Shown: piece by piece, positions 5,769-12,304 of the stretch
Layout of the letters: each line of letters begins with the position of its first letter
Position numbering within the stretch: position 1 is the first letter of the stretch
DNA from: Campylobacterales bacterium
Lineage (GTDB): Bacteria > Campylobacterota > Campylobacteria > Campylobacterales > Hydrogenimonadaceae
Direction: 5' to 3'
Length of the DNA: 12,304 bases
Assembly (NCBI GenBank): GCA_027065635.1
Contig: JAMONQ010000073.1
Coordinates: 1-12,304, forward strand
Made by a program: the position numbers and the translations under genes
Notes under the pieces: generated by a model
Database searches by the model: none
Told to the model about the DNA's origin: nothing
Seen by the model: the letters and a program-made list of their open reading frames with translations, nothing else

Positions 5769-6606
5769 AAGCAGCTTTCACTCTGTCGATTTCATATCGG
5801 CTACCGAAAAAGCATGGAGTCGTTTCGTGCGGATCGTCGCACGGAAGCTCCAGAAGCCTGCGCCCCTTGTCGTCTATGGCGGCACCTCCGGCCGTTTCGT
5901 ATACGAAAGCGAACGGGAAGACTTCAAATAGCTTTCGCAGCTTGCCGTTCGGTTTGTCGGTCGTACCGGGATAGCTGAAGAGTCCGCCTCCTTTTAGCAG
6001 GATCTGGTGCAGATCCGGGACCATACCTCCGGAATATCGCAGTCTGTACCCTTCGGCGAATAGGGAGTCGACCATCTCTTTGTGGTGCGAAGGCCAGTGC
6101 CGCTGAGTGCCGCCGGGCGCGTTCAGCTTCCCTTTTTCGTCGAGCTTTATCGTCGTCTGCTCCATGAATCTGTCGTGGCGGAAGATGAAGTGGCGCACAC
6201 TCTCTTTGTATGCCGTTACCATTTCGAGTCTCGGTCCGTAGACGATATAGACGGCTGCAAGCATCTTTTGCGCTTCGAAGCTCTCGTCGTATATTCCGAA
6301 GATGGATCCGACGCTAAGATCTACGTCGATGAGGCTCGAGCCGTCGAGAGGGTCGTATGCGATCTTGTATCTGCCTCTTTCATGCAGAGTCTCTTCCTCC
6401 TCCTTCTCTTCGCTTGCGATAGCCTTGACGGCTGCGATCTTCGAGAACTCTTCGGCTATGATCAGGTCGCTCTGGATATCGAGCTCAAGCTGCATATCGC
6501 CTGTCGCGTTGCAATTTTCGGAGTAGCACAGATCCTCGCTCGCAATCGCGTCGCGAATCCTGTGGGCTGATTTTTCGATCGCGTCAAAGATTGGTTTCAG
6601 AGTCAT
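5755..6606 (-). CDS. fbp: Fructose-1,6-bisphosphatase, class I
   Basis: 283 residues, somewhat shorter than the E. coli enzyme (about 330), as usual in this phylum. It hydrolyses fructose 1,6-bisphosphate to fructose 6-phosphate and phosphate, the committed gluconeogenic step, in the cytosol. Seen: acidic metal-site region EEKEEEETL (67-74), signature AYDPLDGSSLIDVDLSVGSI with the metal-binding DPLDGSS at 85-91, substrate-binding SGGMVPDLHQIL (192-203), and KLRKLFEVFPFAFVYETAGG (222-241), matching the K-L-R-x-L-Y-E family motif with Phe for Tyr. The ATG follows the mobB TAG without a gap (TAGATG), with an AAAGG site about 12 nt upstream inside mobB. Its 3' end overlaps the small Cys-rich gene. 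In a non-glycolytic campylobacterotan this step would feed hexose and cell-wall precursor supply (inference). Confidence 0.96.
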   Translation of the reverse strand: MTLKPIFDAIEKSAHRIRDAIASEDLCYSENCNATGDMQLELDIQSDLIIAEEFSKIAAVKAIASEEKEEEETLHERGRYKIAYDPLDGSSLIDVDLSVGSIFGIYDESFEAQKMLAAVYIVYGPRLEMVTAYKESVRHFIFRHDRFMEQTTIKLDEKGKLNAPGGTQRHWPSHHKEMVDSLFAEGYRLRYSGGMVPDLHQILLKGGGLFSYPGTTDKPNGKLRKLFEVFPFAFVYETAGGAAIDDKGRRLLELPCDDPHETTPCFFGSRYEIDRVKAAYGVD

Positions 6607-7104
6607 CTATACGGCCTTTGCATGTTTTTTGATCCACTCGATGACCTGATTTGTATCGTTCAGGTCGAGTATGTCTATATTTTTCGGAATATCATACTCT
6701 TTCGGATCGATGGAGTCATCTATCGCTATCGCCTCGGAGTAGTTGAAATAGCTCTCGTCGATCGAGTTCCGAAAGATCGCGATTCTCGGCAGGGGCAGGG
6801 TTTTGAGTCCCTCTACGAGTAGATAGTCGAAATCGTTGACCATTTCGATTATCTCTTCTATTCTCTTGTGGCGGTGGGAGAAGTATGTGGTCCTTGTGGA
6901 AGAGGTCACTACCACCTCCGCTCCAGTTTGGAAAAACTTCCAGCTATCTTTTCCCTCTACGTCGAAAACCGCCTTGTCTTTCGGGTCGTTTTTGATTATG
7001 GCGATTTTATACTCGGGAATGAGAGCGCGCGCCACCTTCTCTATAAGCGTTGTTTTACCGCTGTTTGACGGACCGGTAAAAGCGACTGCAAAACCTTTTC
7101 GCAA
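6607..7104 (-). CDS. mobB: Molybdopterin-guanine dinucleotide biosynthesis adaptor protein MobB
   Basis: 165 residues, usual length for MobB. It is a GTP-binding P-loop protein that works with MobA in making the guanine-dinucleotide form of molybdenum cofactor for nitrate reductase, formate dehydrogenase and related enzymes. Seen: Walker A GPSNSGKTT at 11-19, a conserved lysine-rich segment IAIIKNDPKDKAVFDVEGKD, a TGAEVVVTSS segment and Walker-B-like DYLLVEGLK at 93-101. The start codon is TTG at 7104-7102. It is the only start giving the expected short lead into the P-loop, and it has a GAAGG site 7 nt upstream. A TATAAT promoter lies 30 nt upstream, so this is the first gene of the mobB-fbp-orf67-metG cluster. 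No mobA is visible in the window. Confidence 0.93.
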   Translation of the reverse strand: MRKGFAVAFTGPSNSGKTTLIEKVARALIPEYKIAIIKNDPKDKAVFDVEGKDSWKFFQTGAEVVVTSSTRTTYFSHRHKRIEEIIEMVNDFDYLLVEGLKTLPLPRIAIFRNSIDESYFNYSEAIAIDDSIDPKEYDIPKNIDILDLNDTNQVIEWIKKHAKAV

Positions 7105-7134
7105 TGGACTGCCTTCGTTGTAAAATCGATAGAG

Positions 7135-7150
7135 ATTATAGCCAAAAAAG
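7135..7150 (-). promoter_or_regulatory. Sigma-70 promoter of the mobB-fbp-metG cluster
   Basis: On the minus strand a perfect TATAAT (7140-7135) is preceded by TTTTTTGGC. The T-run plus G before the -10 is the arrangement known for Campylobacter housekeeping promoters, which lack a conserved -35. The -10 ends 30 nt before the mobB TTG, giving a leader of about 20-25 nt. Confidence 0.7.
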
Positions 7151-7192
7151 TATTAAAGACCGGTTGTGAAAACGAAATTTCCGGTTAAAAGG

Positions 7193-7206
7193 ATTTGTGT
7201 TAGAAT
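7193..7206 (+). promoter_or_regulatory. Candidate promoter of the lipoprotein gene
   Basis: ATTTGTGTTAGAAT: TAGAAT at 7201-7206 with an extended TGn element and a short T-run, divergent from the mobB promoter about 60 bp away. No good -35. It implies a leader of about 75 nt. Confidence 0.45.
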
Positions 7207-7221
7207 AAACTCGCAAACAGG

Positions 7222-7293
7222 ATGCCGGAGATTCGAGACGAACTTCGGATAAAGGCACCACTCAATCAGGCAAACAAAAGGTATACGACGTGA
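7222..7293 (+). CDS. Possible upstream ORF (23 codons) overlapping the lipoprotein start
   Basis: An ATG at 7222 opens a 23-residue frame (MPEIRDELRIKAPLNQANKR, then YTT). Its TGA overlaps the GTG of the lipoprotein gene as GTGA. It lies in the predicted leader. Its own ribosome site is poor (AACAGG directly against the ATG). The geometry would allow translational coupling, but a chance frame is equally likely. Confidence 0.2.
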   Translation: MPEIRDELRIKAPLNQANKRYTT

Positions 7294-7796
7294 AAAGATC
7301 TCTTATATGGACGGCTGTTGCAAGCATTCTTCTCTTTTTTGGAGGATGCAGCTCCAAATCGTGCGAAAACGGTATTTTAAAGCCGGACAAGATATACGAG
7401 AAGGCACTTGTAAATACCCGCGAAGCGCAAGTCGTCAGATCGCTGGAGACGAAAGCCTCCGTCAGCGCGACGCTGCTGAACGAAGTGTTCGAAGAGAAAT
7501 ACCCATATGAAAAGGGGATATATCTGTTCGTGGGGATAATAACGGATCGCAAGATGCCCGATGAAGCCTTTCCCGATTTCATCCATATGAAGCTCAACGG
7601 AAAGGAGCCTCTGAAGATAGAGAGGGTCCACCGCGGAGACGAGTTGTATGAGTTGATGCCCAGTGTCAACAGGTGGGGAAACTTCTACCTCGTGCACTTT
7701 CCTCCGACAAAAGGCAAAAAGATGAGTTTCACTTTCGAAATCGATCCGTATACTCCGGTCGAGTTAGAGTTTCTACGACCGACTCCACGGAGATAG
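7290..7796 (+). CDS. Putative lipoprotein (Cj0842-like by position)
   Basis: 168 residues from a GTG start with AAAGG 8 nt upstream. The N-terminus is KRS, then a hydrophobic core and a lipobox-like FFGGC with Cys20 as the likely acylated residue. The mature part has a second cysteine in SKSCENG, a helical KALVNTREAQVVRSLETKAS segment and a beta-rich C-terminal half (GIYLFVGIITDR, FPPTKGKKMSFTFEIDP). It has no catalytic motif I recognise. It is divergently transcribed from mobB and meets slt tail to tail, overlapping it by 68 bp. The same position holds a lipoprotein gene (Cj0842) in C. jejuni, from memory. Inferred: anchored in the inner or outer membrane facing the periplasm; function unknown. 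Confidence 0.8.
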   Translation: MKRSLIWTAVASILLFFGGCSSKSCENGILKPDKIYEKALVNTREAQVVRSLETKASVSATLLNEVFEEKYPYEKGIYLFVGIITDRKMPDEAFPDFIHMKLNGKEPLKIERVHRGDELYELMPSVNRWGNFYLVHFPPTKGKKMSFTFEIDPYTPVELEFLRPTPRR

Positions 7797-9339
7797 GCTC
7801 TTTTAGAATCTTTTTGTAGACGATGTAGTTCGCAAGTACTTTCTTGCCGTACCTGCGGCTCTCGTCGTAGTGTACGAGCTCCATGCTCAGCCACGGTTCG
7901 TATCTGCCCTCCTTGAAAAGCCCTCTTCGAGTCAGCAGACGCTTCGTAAATCCGATCCCGCCGTTGTAGGCATATGCGATAAAGAGCGGGTGAGTAAGAT
8001 AGCGTCGCAGATATTTCAAGTGTGTCACGGCATACTCGATATTTCGCTTCGGCTTGAACATTTCGTCGAGATTTGGCGTCTCTTTTCTCTCTTTTGCGAG
8101 CGCTTTTACCAAAAAAGGCATGATCTGCATCATTCCCAGAGCGTATGATGTGGAGATGGATGCCGGAATGAATCTGCTCTCTTGTCTGGCGAGAGCCAGA
8201 AGAAGAGCTTTTCGGTCGTTGGGGAGATCTTCGTATGCCGACTCGTAGGGCATCGGAAAGTAGTGGGTTTTGTAGCGTGATGCGCGCTCCATCACGAATG
8301 AGTAGTGCCCCTCCGTATCGGCTGCGGCGAAACGTTTGGCGTAGTCGATCAGAAACGGCTGCTTTTTGCCGGAGATATCGTGCAGTGTCCGTAGCCAGGC
8401 GAACGGATCCGAGATATTGTAGTCGATCTCTCTTTTTTCGAATGTCGGCGTTACGATGCGCGGCGGAGGAGTTTTCGTTTTTTCACGGGCATAGAGTGTG
8501 TATATGTTCAGATCGAAACTCTTTGCGAGTTTTTGAAGGTACTCTTTTTCGGGACGGATCTGTGCGAGCCAGAAGAGACTCTTGTCCTTGTCGAAACGGT
8601 AGTATGCCTTTTTGTAGGCTATACCGAGATAGTGGGCCGCAAGAGTCTCTTTGCCGTGTAGCAGGGCGTTCATGGCGAGAAAGAAGGTGCTCTGGTGAGA
8701 GAGCGGTTTTGCATCTATGCCCAGCAGTGAGCGCTGAAGACGGTCGAGCCTTCTGTCGGTCACTATCAGCTTTATTGTCTGGGCGAACTGCCGCTCTTTC
8801 GAGAGCTTTTTTATCAGTGCGGGAGGAAGGGGGTGGTTCAGGTGCTGGTATCTCCAGGCGGAGCCGCAGTTGTTGAAAACTTTGAAAAAGCTCTTCGTGT
8901 CGCTTTTTGCCAGCTCGAAAAAGGGCTCTTTCGAAGCCATGATATCCGCCCAGCGGAGGCTCTCTGGAAAATCGGAGATCTGTTCGAGCACCTTGTATCT
9001 GCGGACTCCGTCTATTTTGGTAAATTTGTACGGAGAAAGAGCCGCTACGGTACACTCTGCCGTTTCGGCCGGTAGTCTGTCGGCTTTGAGCCGGTAGCAC
9101 TCAAGAGCCTCTTTGAACCCTTTTTGTTTCGTCTTCTTCGCAAAGCGGCCCAAGATCTTCCAGTTGACCGATTTGACCTGATAGAAGGCTCTGTCGGCCT
9201 CTTGCGGTGTGATGTTTTGGTCGAGAAAACGCCAGATGTAGAAGTCCTTGGCGTAGCTTTTGGGCATCGCGTCGATCTGTTCGAGCGTGACCGCTTGCAA
9301 AAGCAGCGGAAACAGTATCAGCGCGGCCGCCGCTCTCAT
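7729..9339 (-). CDS. slt: Soluble lytic murein transglycosylase (Slt70 family)
   Basis: 536 residues. It cleaves the MurNAc-GlcNAc bond of peptidoglycan with formation of 1,6-anhydroMurNAc, in the periplasm. Seen: signal peptide MRAAAALILFPLLLQAVT, a long alpha-helical superhelix region (about 20-365), then the catalytic C-terminal domain. That domain has LALARQESRF with the family's catalytic Glu at 387, then YALGMMQIMP (399-408), AYAYNGG (455-461) and ELVHYDESRRYGKKVL near 487-501. The length is normal for Campylobacterota Slt (from memory). Its ATG overlaps the yggT stop as ATGA, so it is last in the gltX-yggT-slt operon. The last 22 codons overlap the lipoprotein gene on the other strand, so the two convergent messages share complementary 3' ends. 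Confidence 0.95.
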   Translation of the reverse strand: MRAAAALILFPLLLQAVTLEQIDAMPKSYAKDFYIWRFLDQNITPQEADRAFYQVKSVNWKILGRFAKKTKQKGFKEALECYRLKADRLPAETAECTVAALSPYKFTKIDGVRRYKVLEQISDFPESLRWADIMASKEPFFELAKSDTKSFFKVFNNCGSAWRYQHLNHPLPPALIKKLSKERQFAQTIKLIVTDRRLDRLQRSLLGIDAKPLSHQSTFFLAMNALLHGKETLAAHYLGIAYKKAYYRFDKDKSLFWLAQIRPEKEYLQKLAKSFDLNIYTLYAREKTKTPPPRIVTPTFEKREIDYNISDPFAWLRTLHDISGKKQPFLIDYAKRFAAADTEGHYSFVMERASRYKTHYFPMPYESAYEDLPNDRKALLLALARQESRFIPASISTSYALGMMQIMPFLVKALAKERKETPNLDEMFKPKRNIEYAVTHLKYLRRYLTHPLFIAYAYNGGIGFTKRLLTRRGLFKEGRYEPWLSMELVHYDESRRYGKKVLANYIVYKKILKEPISVESVVETLTRPEYTDRFRK

Positions 9340-9629
9340 AGGGAAGCGGCCAGCTCGAAGAGGAGTTTGACCAGAAAGAGGTCGAGAAACTGAAGACCGA
9401 TGATCAGAATCAGCGGTGCGAGGTCTATTCCGCCTACGACGGTTGGAATATAGCGTCTGATCCAGGCGTATACAGGCTCTGTGAGGCGATAGAGCGTCTG
9501 TACGATGGGATTGTACGGATCGGGACGTACCCAGCTTACAAGAGCGGCGATGATCACTACCCAGATATAGATGCTGATTACCATATGCAGAATCTGCGCC
9601 AGTGCCTGTACGAAAGTTGACAGTATCAT
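9336..9629 (-). CDS. yggT: YggT family membrane protein
   Basis: 97 residues, the size of a single YggT domain. Two membrane segments are visible (about 6-32 and 68-92). Between them is the family-typical loop SWVRPDPYNPIVQTLYRLTE with the Trp-x-x-Pro-x-x-x-Asn-Pro pattern, followed by IPTVVGGIDLAPLILIIGLQFL. The family is known from cell-division and membrane-shape contexts (near ylm/sep genes in Gram-positives) and from osmotic-stress phenotypes in E. coli; the exact role is unsettled. It overlaps gltX upstream and slt downstream by 4 bp each (ATGA), so all three are translated from one message. Pairing with a murein hydrolase fits an envelope role (inference). Confidence 0.92.
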   Translation of the reverse strand: MILSTFVQALAQILHMVISIYIWVVIIAALVSWVRPDPYNPIVQTLYRLTEPVYAWIRRYIPTVVGGIDLAPLILIIGLQFLDLFLVKLLFELAASL

Positions 9630-10924
9630 TTTATGATCTCCATGAGGTATGATTTTAGATGACGGTACAGATGTGAAAGCTCCGGACCGTGTTCAGCGCC
9701 CGTCAGAAGCAGACGCAGCGGTTTGAAAAAGTTTTTCCCTTTCAATCCAGTCTCTTTGGATAAATACTCCTTGAGTTCGTCGAACGATTCGAGTATCGGT
9801 GCCTTTTCGAGAGCCTCCTGAAGTCTTTTCATCTGCTCTCCCCACTCGGAGTCGAATGGCTTTGCCGAGAAGACGGCTTCAATTTTCGGCTTGATCTCTT
9901 TTATCGTGCTTCCCTCTTCGAGGTAGCATTTTGCCAGCTCTCCTATTGCCGCGTCCGCGAAGCCGAAGGCGCGCGAGAGCTCTTTGGGATCCATTCGCTT
10001 CATATGCTCCCTGTTTATGAAACGGAGCTTGTCCAGATCGAATTTCGCGGCCGCCCGGGAGATCTTTTCAAGATCGAACCAGCCGATCGCCTCTTCGAGA
10101 GTAAAGATCTCTTCGGGAGTCTTGTTTCCAAGAAGTATCAGGTAGTTGGCGATGGCTTCCGGCAAAAAGCCCTCTTCAAAGAGCCACTTTACACTCGAAG
10201 CGGCATCTCTTTTCGACATCTTCTTTCCCTCTTCGTTGAGAATGATGGGAAGGTGCGCGTATGAAATCTCCTTGTCGTAACCGAGAAGATTTCGTATATG
10301 TATCTGCTTGGGGGTGTTGCTGACATGGTCTTCGCCGCGGATGACGAGGCTGATATCGTGTATCATGTCGTCGACAGCGCAGGCGAAGTTGTATGTGGGG
10401 CTCTTGTCGGCACGCATTATGACGAAGCTGTCTATATCGTCCGGGGCGAAGGATAGCTCACCCTTTATCAAGTCGCGAAACTTCACTTCGTTCGAAGGCT
10501 TTTTGATTCTGATCGTAAACGGTTTTTCGTTGGCAAGAACCTCCGCATCGCTCAGCATTTCGCATTTTCCGCTGTACCGGTAGGCCACTTTGGACTCTTT
10601 TGCCGCTTCCCTTTGGGCATCGAGCTCCTCCGGAGAGCAGAAGCAGGCAAACGCCTTTCTCTCTTCGAGCATCTTTATCGCCATATGCTGATGTATGGTG
10701 AGATTGTGGCTTTGGTGGTATACCTCGTCGTATCTGATGCCTACAAGCTGTAATATCTCCAGAATCTCTCTATCTTTTCCCTCGATATTGCGCTCTTTGT
10801 CGGTATCTTCTATACGCACTATGAAGCGTTCGTCGCGCTGTCTTGCCACAATGTAGTTGAAGATGGCGACTCTGAGGTTGCCTATATGCATATCTCCCGT
10901 AGGACTGGGTGCGAAACGCAGCAA
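9626..10924 (-). CDS. gltX: Glutamyl-tRNA synthetase, probably the GluRS2 (tRNA-Gln-charging) type
   Basis: 432 residues. Class I synthetase that attaches glutamate to tRNA. Seen: FAPSPTGDMHIGNLR with HIGN at 13-16, RIEDTDKERN, a CxC pair (Cys94/96) with Tyr117-x3-Cys121 (a likely zinc site of the CxC...YxxxC kind), IRGEDHVSNTPKQI (196-209) and the KMSKR loop (235-239), then the anticodon-binding domain. Campylobacterota have two GluRS and lack GlnRS; in H. pylori GluRS2 makes Glu-tRNA-Gln for GatCAB. The GDMHIGNLR signature and short length resemble GluRS2 more than GluRS1, but this is from memory. The start is TTG, with AAGGGG 6 nt upstream and a TATAAT box 24 nt upstream, so it is first in its operon. 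Confidence 0.95.
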   Translation of the reverse strand: MLRFAPSPTGDMHIGNLRVAIFNYIVARQRDERFIVRIEDTDKERNIEGKDREILEILQLVGIRYDEVYHQSHNLTIHQHMAIKMLEERKAFACFCSPEELDAQREAAKESKVAYRYSGKCEMLSDAEVLANEKPFTIRIKKPSNEVKFRDLIKGELSFAPDDIDSFVIMRADKSPTYNFACAVDDMIHDISLVIRGEDHVSNTPKQIHIRNLLGYDKEISYAHLPIILNEEGKKMSKRDAASSVKWLFEEGFLPEAIANYLILLGNKTPEEIFTLEEAIGWFDLEKISRAAAKFDLDKLRFINREHMKRMDPKELSRAFGFADAAIGELAKCYLEEGSTIKEIKPKIEAVFSAKPFDSEWGEQMKRLQEALEKAPILESFDELKEYLSKETGLKGKNFFKPLRLLLTGAEHGPELSHLYRHLKSYLMEIIK

Positions 10925-10947
10925 ATTCTGCCCCTTTTTTGGTTTGG

Positions 10948-10965
10948 ATTATACCAAAATAAAGT
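10948..10965 (-). promoter_or_regulatory. Sigma-70 promoter of gltX-yggT-slt
   Basis: The minus strand has a perfect TATAAT at 10953-10948 preceded by TTTATTTTGG, again T-run plus G without a clear -35. The box ends 23 nt before the TTG start codon, so the leader is very short and begins close to the AAGGGG ribosome site. Confidence 0.7.
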
Positions 10966-11065
10966 ATGAAGTTATAAAAAGAGCCAAAGATATGAGAAAT
11001 CCTCCTCTACGTTGATGGTATGCCAGAGTTCCAGAGGCTTCTGTTTTATCTCTATTTAATGGAAA

Positions 11066-11076
11066 AATATATATGC
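11066..11076 (+). promoter_or_regulatory. Weak candidate promoter for the large exported protein
   Basis: AAATATATATG gives TATATAT-like -10 sequence about 30 bp before the ATG at 11103, in an AT-rich patch of the 178-bp divergent spacer. There is no clear -35 or extended -10, so the exact element is uncertain. Confidence 0.25.
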
Positions 11077-11102
11077 TGATCGTAGTCGTATAAGGATTTT
11101 GA

Positions 11103-12304
11103 ATGTTTGAAAGAGCCTGGGCCGGTTTTGTCGCTATTGTGCTTTGCGTCTCCTTTTCGTGGGGCGCTCTCGTGCAAAAAAGCGGTGCCGAATATCTTCA
11201 GAAATACCTTAGCGAAGGTATGGAAAAAGGATACGGTTTTCTATGCAGAAAAATCGATCCCGGACATTACGGATGTACATTGAAAGATTACGACGAAAAC
11301 GGCGAAAACGGGACCTTCGCTGTAAAATCCATCTATTTGCGTTTCGATTCGAAGAGTATCGAACCTATTTTGAACGAGGCGACATTTGCCGCTTTCTTGA
11401 AAAACAGGGAGATTTCAGAGCTCATAGGTCGTGAAGTGAGCGACAAGAGGTTTGAAAACGGTTTGCACGAGAGTATCTATCGCAAGTCGCTCGAAAAGAG
11501 GTATCTATATGATTCAAGAATAGAGGGCGAAGTATCTAAAAGAGTTCTGATCTCACTCAAAAGTGCCGAAGCGGAAGCCGTTTCGATAAAAGATGCCGAC
11601 AGAAGCAGCCACTTCTATGCCGAAAGGATTTTCTATCTGAATGAAATGAGCGAAAGCATCAACGGTACGAGCTTCGAGTACCCTCTGATCGGAAAGGCTC
11701 TTCTTGAATTCGAAGGGATCGATTTTTTCGAAGAGTCGACCGGTAAAGATGCCGATAGAAGAGCTCTGAATATGTGGAGTATGCTTCGATCCGCAACTCC
11801 TCCATCCGTGAGTATGATAGAGATGGATCGCTTTGTCCGATTTGTAAAGAAGTTTGGATCTCTCAACGGTAGGGGTGTCAAAGGTGCCGATGCCAGGTTT
11901 TTGCTCGAAAATAGGCCTCTTGGCGGCGAGAGTATCGTGAGCATACTCGATATAAGCGGTAGGGAGCCGAATAGTTCGAGTTCGACGATGACTCTGCGGG
12001 TACGTCTTAACAATGTCGAGGCTCTTTTCAACGATAAAAGCGTATCCGGTATGAAGCCCGATTTCATATTCGAATCACTAAAGGGTGAAGTGCGTTTGGA
12101 GCACGAATACCTGAATCGCTACAAGGATCTTTTGAATAGTGATCCGGCCTTTAGAGAGGATGCGGAAGCGATGTCGCGTTATCTTTCGGATCTTTTTCGC
12201 CATTATGGTGACAAGAGTGACAACAAGTCGTTCAAAGCCTTTTTGAAGAGTGCGGAAAAAGCGATAGAGAGCGGGCTCAAAGGCAGATCGAAAGAGTACG
12301 GTTT
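11103..12304 (+). CDS. Large exported protein of unknown function, 5' part (runs off window)
   Basis: Seen: an ATG at 11103 with AAGGA 6 nt upstream opens a frame without stop for 400 codons to the window end. The N-terminus (MFERAWAGFVAIVLCVSFSW, then GALVQ) is a signal peptide or membrane anchor. Cleavage near residue 21-23 is possible, and the cysteine at 15 does not make a convincing lipobox. Two cysteines follow (Cys48 and Cys58, GFLCRKIDPGHYGC), which could form a disulfide in the periplasm. The rest is rich in Glu, Lys, Asp and Ser with alternating strand and helix character, for example IFYLNEMSESINGTSFEYPL and EVRLEHEYLNRYKDLL, and it ends in a charged helical part. No catalytic motif or known domain is recognised. 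Codon use matches the neighbours. It is divergent from gltX, so probably separately regulated. The missing 3' end may hold a recognisable domain. Confidence 0.75.
   Translation, partial: MFERAWAGFVAIVLCVSFSWGALVQKSGAEYLQKYLSEGMEKGYGFLCRKIDPGHYGCTLKDYDENGENGTFAVKSIYLRFDSKSIEPILNEATFAAFLKNREISELIGREVSDKRFENGLHESIYRKSLEKRYLYDSRIEGEVSKRVLISLKSAEAEAVSIKDADRSSHFYAERIFYLNEMSESINGTSFEYPLIGKALLEFEGIDFFEESTGKDADRRALNMWSMLRSATPPSVSMIEMDRFVRFVKKFGSLNGRGVKGADARFLLENRPLGGESIVSILDISGREPNSSSSTMTLRVRLNNVEALFNDKSVSGMKPDFIFESLKGEVRLEHEYLNRYKDLLNSDPAFREDAEAMSRYLSDLFRHYGDKSDNKSFKAFLKSAEKAIESGLKGRSKEYG

Noticed and set aside
8483..9100. 205-codon minus-strand ORF in another frame
   Set aside because: It is a shadow frame inside slt, with Arg/Ser-rich composition typical of an out-of-frame reading.
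10999..11035. CCTCT...AGAGG inverted match in the gltX divergent spacer as a third repeat copy
   Set aside because: Only a few bases (CCTCTACGTT) resemble the 877/1141 repeats, and the possible stem is 5 bp with a long loop.
11633..12067. 144-codon minus-strand ORF
   Set aside because: It is antisense to the plus-strand frame from 11103, which has a ribosome site, a signal sequence and 400 uninterrupted codons.
1..12304. tRNA or rRNA genes
   Set aside because: No tRNA-like TTC/anticodon arm arrangement or rRNA sequence was recognised in the non-coding stretches.
1..12304. A new multi-gene defence, secretion or mobile system
   Set aside because: The identified genes are conserved housekeeping genes in an order recalled from C. 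jejuni. The unknowns (left-edge secreted gene, Mur-like protein, Cys-rich protein, lipoprotein, large exported protein) show no shared operon or signature of a dedicated system.

Overview
The window reads as a piece of a Campylobacterota (epsilonproteobacterial) chromosome of roughly 50% G+C. The basis is gene order. From right to left on the minus strand it carries gltX, yggT, slt, then (past a plus-strand lipoprotein gene) mobB, fbp, a 67-codon Cys-rich gene, metG and a Mur-like hypothetical. From memory this is the Campylobacter jejuni Cj0845c to Cj0837c block in the same order and orientation. The promoters fit as well: TATAAT-type -10 boxes preceded by T-runs and no clear -35. Genus cannot be fixed from this sequence; a sulfur- or hydrogen-oxidising environmental member is an inference only.

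Layout. 1-222: 5' part of a secreted-protein gene on the minus strand, much more AT-rich than the rest, with its own promoter and a small ORF in its leader. 223-1297: no intact gene. It holds that leader, a stretch with broken minus-strand reading frames (about 340-876), and two copies of a ~151-bp hairpin-rich direct repeat (877-1028 and 1141-1291). 1298-7104: six-gene minus-strand cluster mobB, fbp, orf67, metG, Mur-like orf, Ca2+/H+ antiporter, almost without gaps except for a 113-bp spacer in front of metG that carries a 17-bp-stem inverted repeat. 7105-7289: divergent promoter region. 7290-7796: plus-strand lipoprotein gene that overlaps the 3' end of slt tail to tail by 68 bp. 7729-10924: gltX, yggT, slt, joined by 4-bp ATGA overlaps. 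10925-11102: second divergent promoter region. 11103-12304: 5' 400 codons of a large, unrecognised exported-protein gene that runs off the window.

The identified genes are mostly housekeeping: two aminoacyl-tRNA synthetases, gluconeogenesis, molybdenum-cofactor maturation, cell-wall turnover and cation exchange. No defence, CRISPR, secretion, phage or biosynthetic system is visible. The most interesting items are the duplicated structured repeat, the inverted repeat before metG, the Mur-like protein that lacks an ATP loop, the four-cysteine small protein, the apparent second-type GluRS, the large unknown exported protein, and the AT-rich secreted gene at the left edge.
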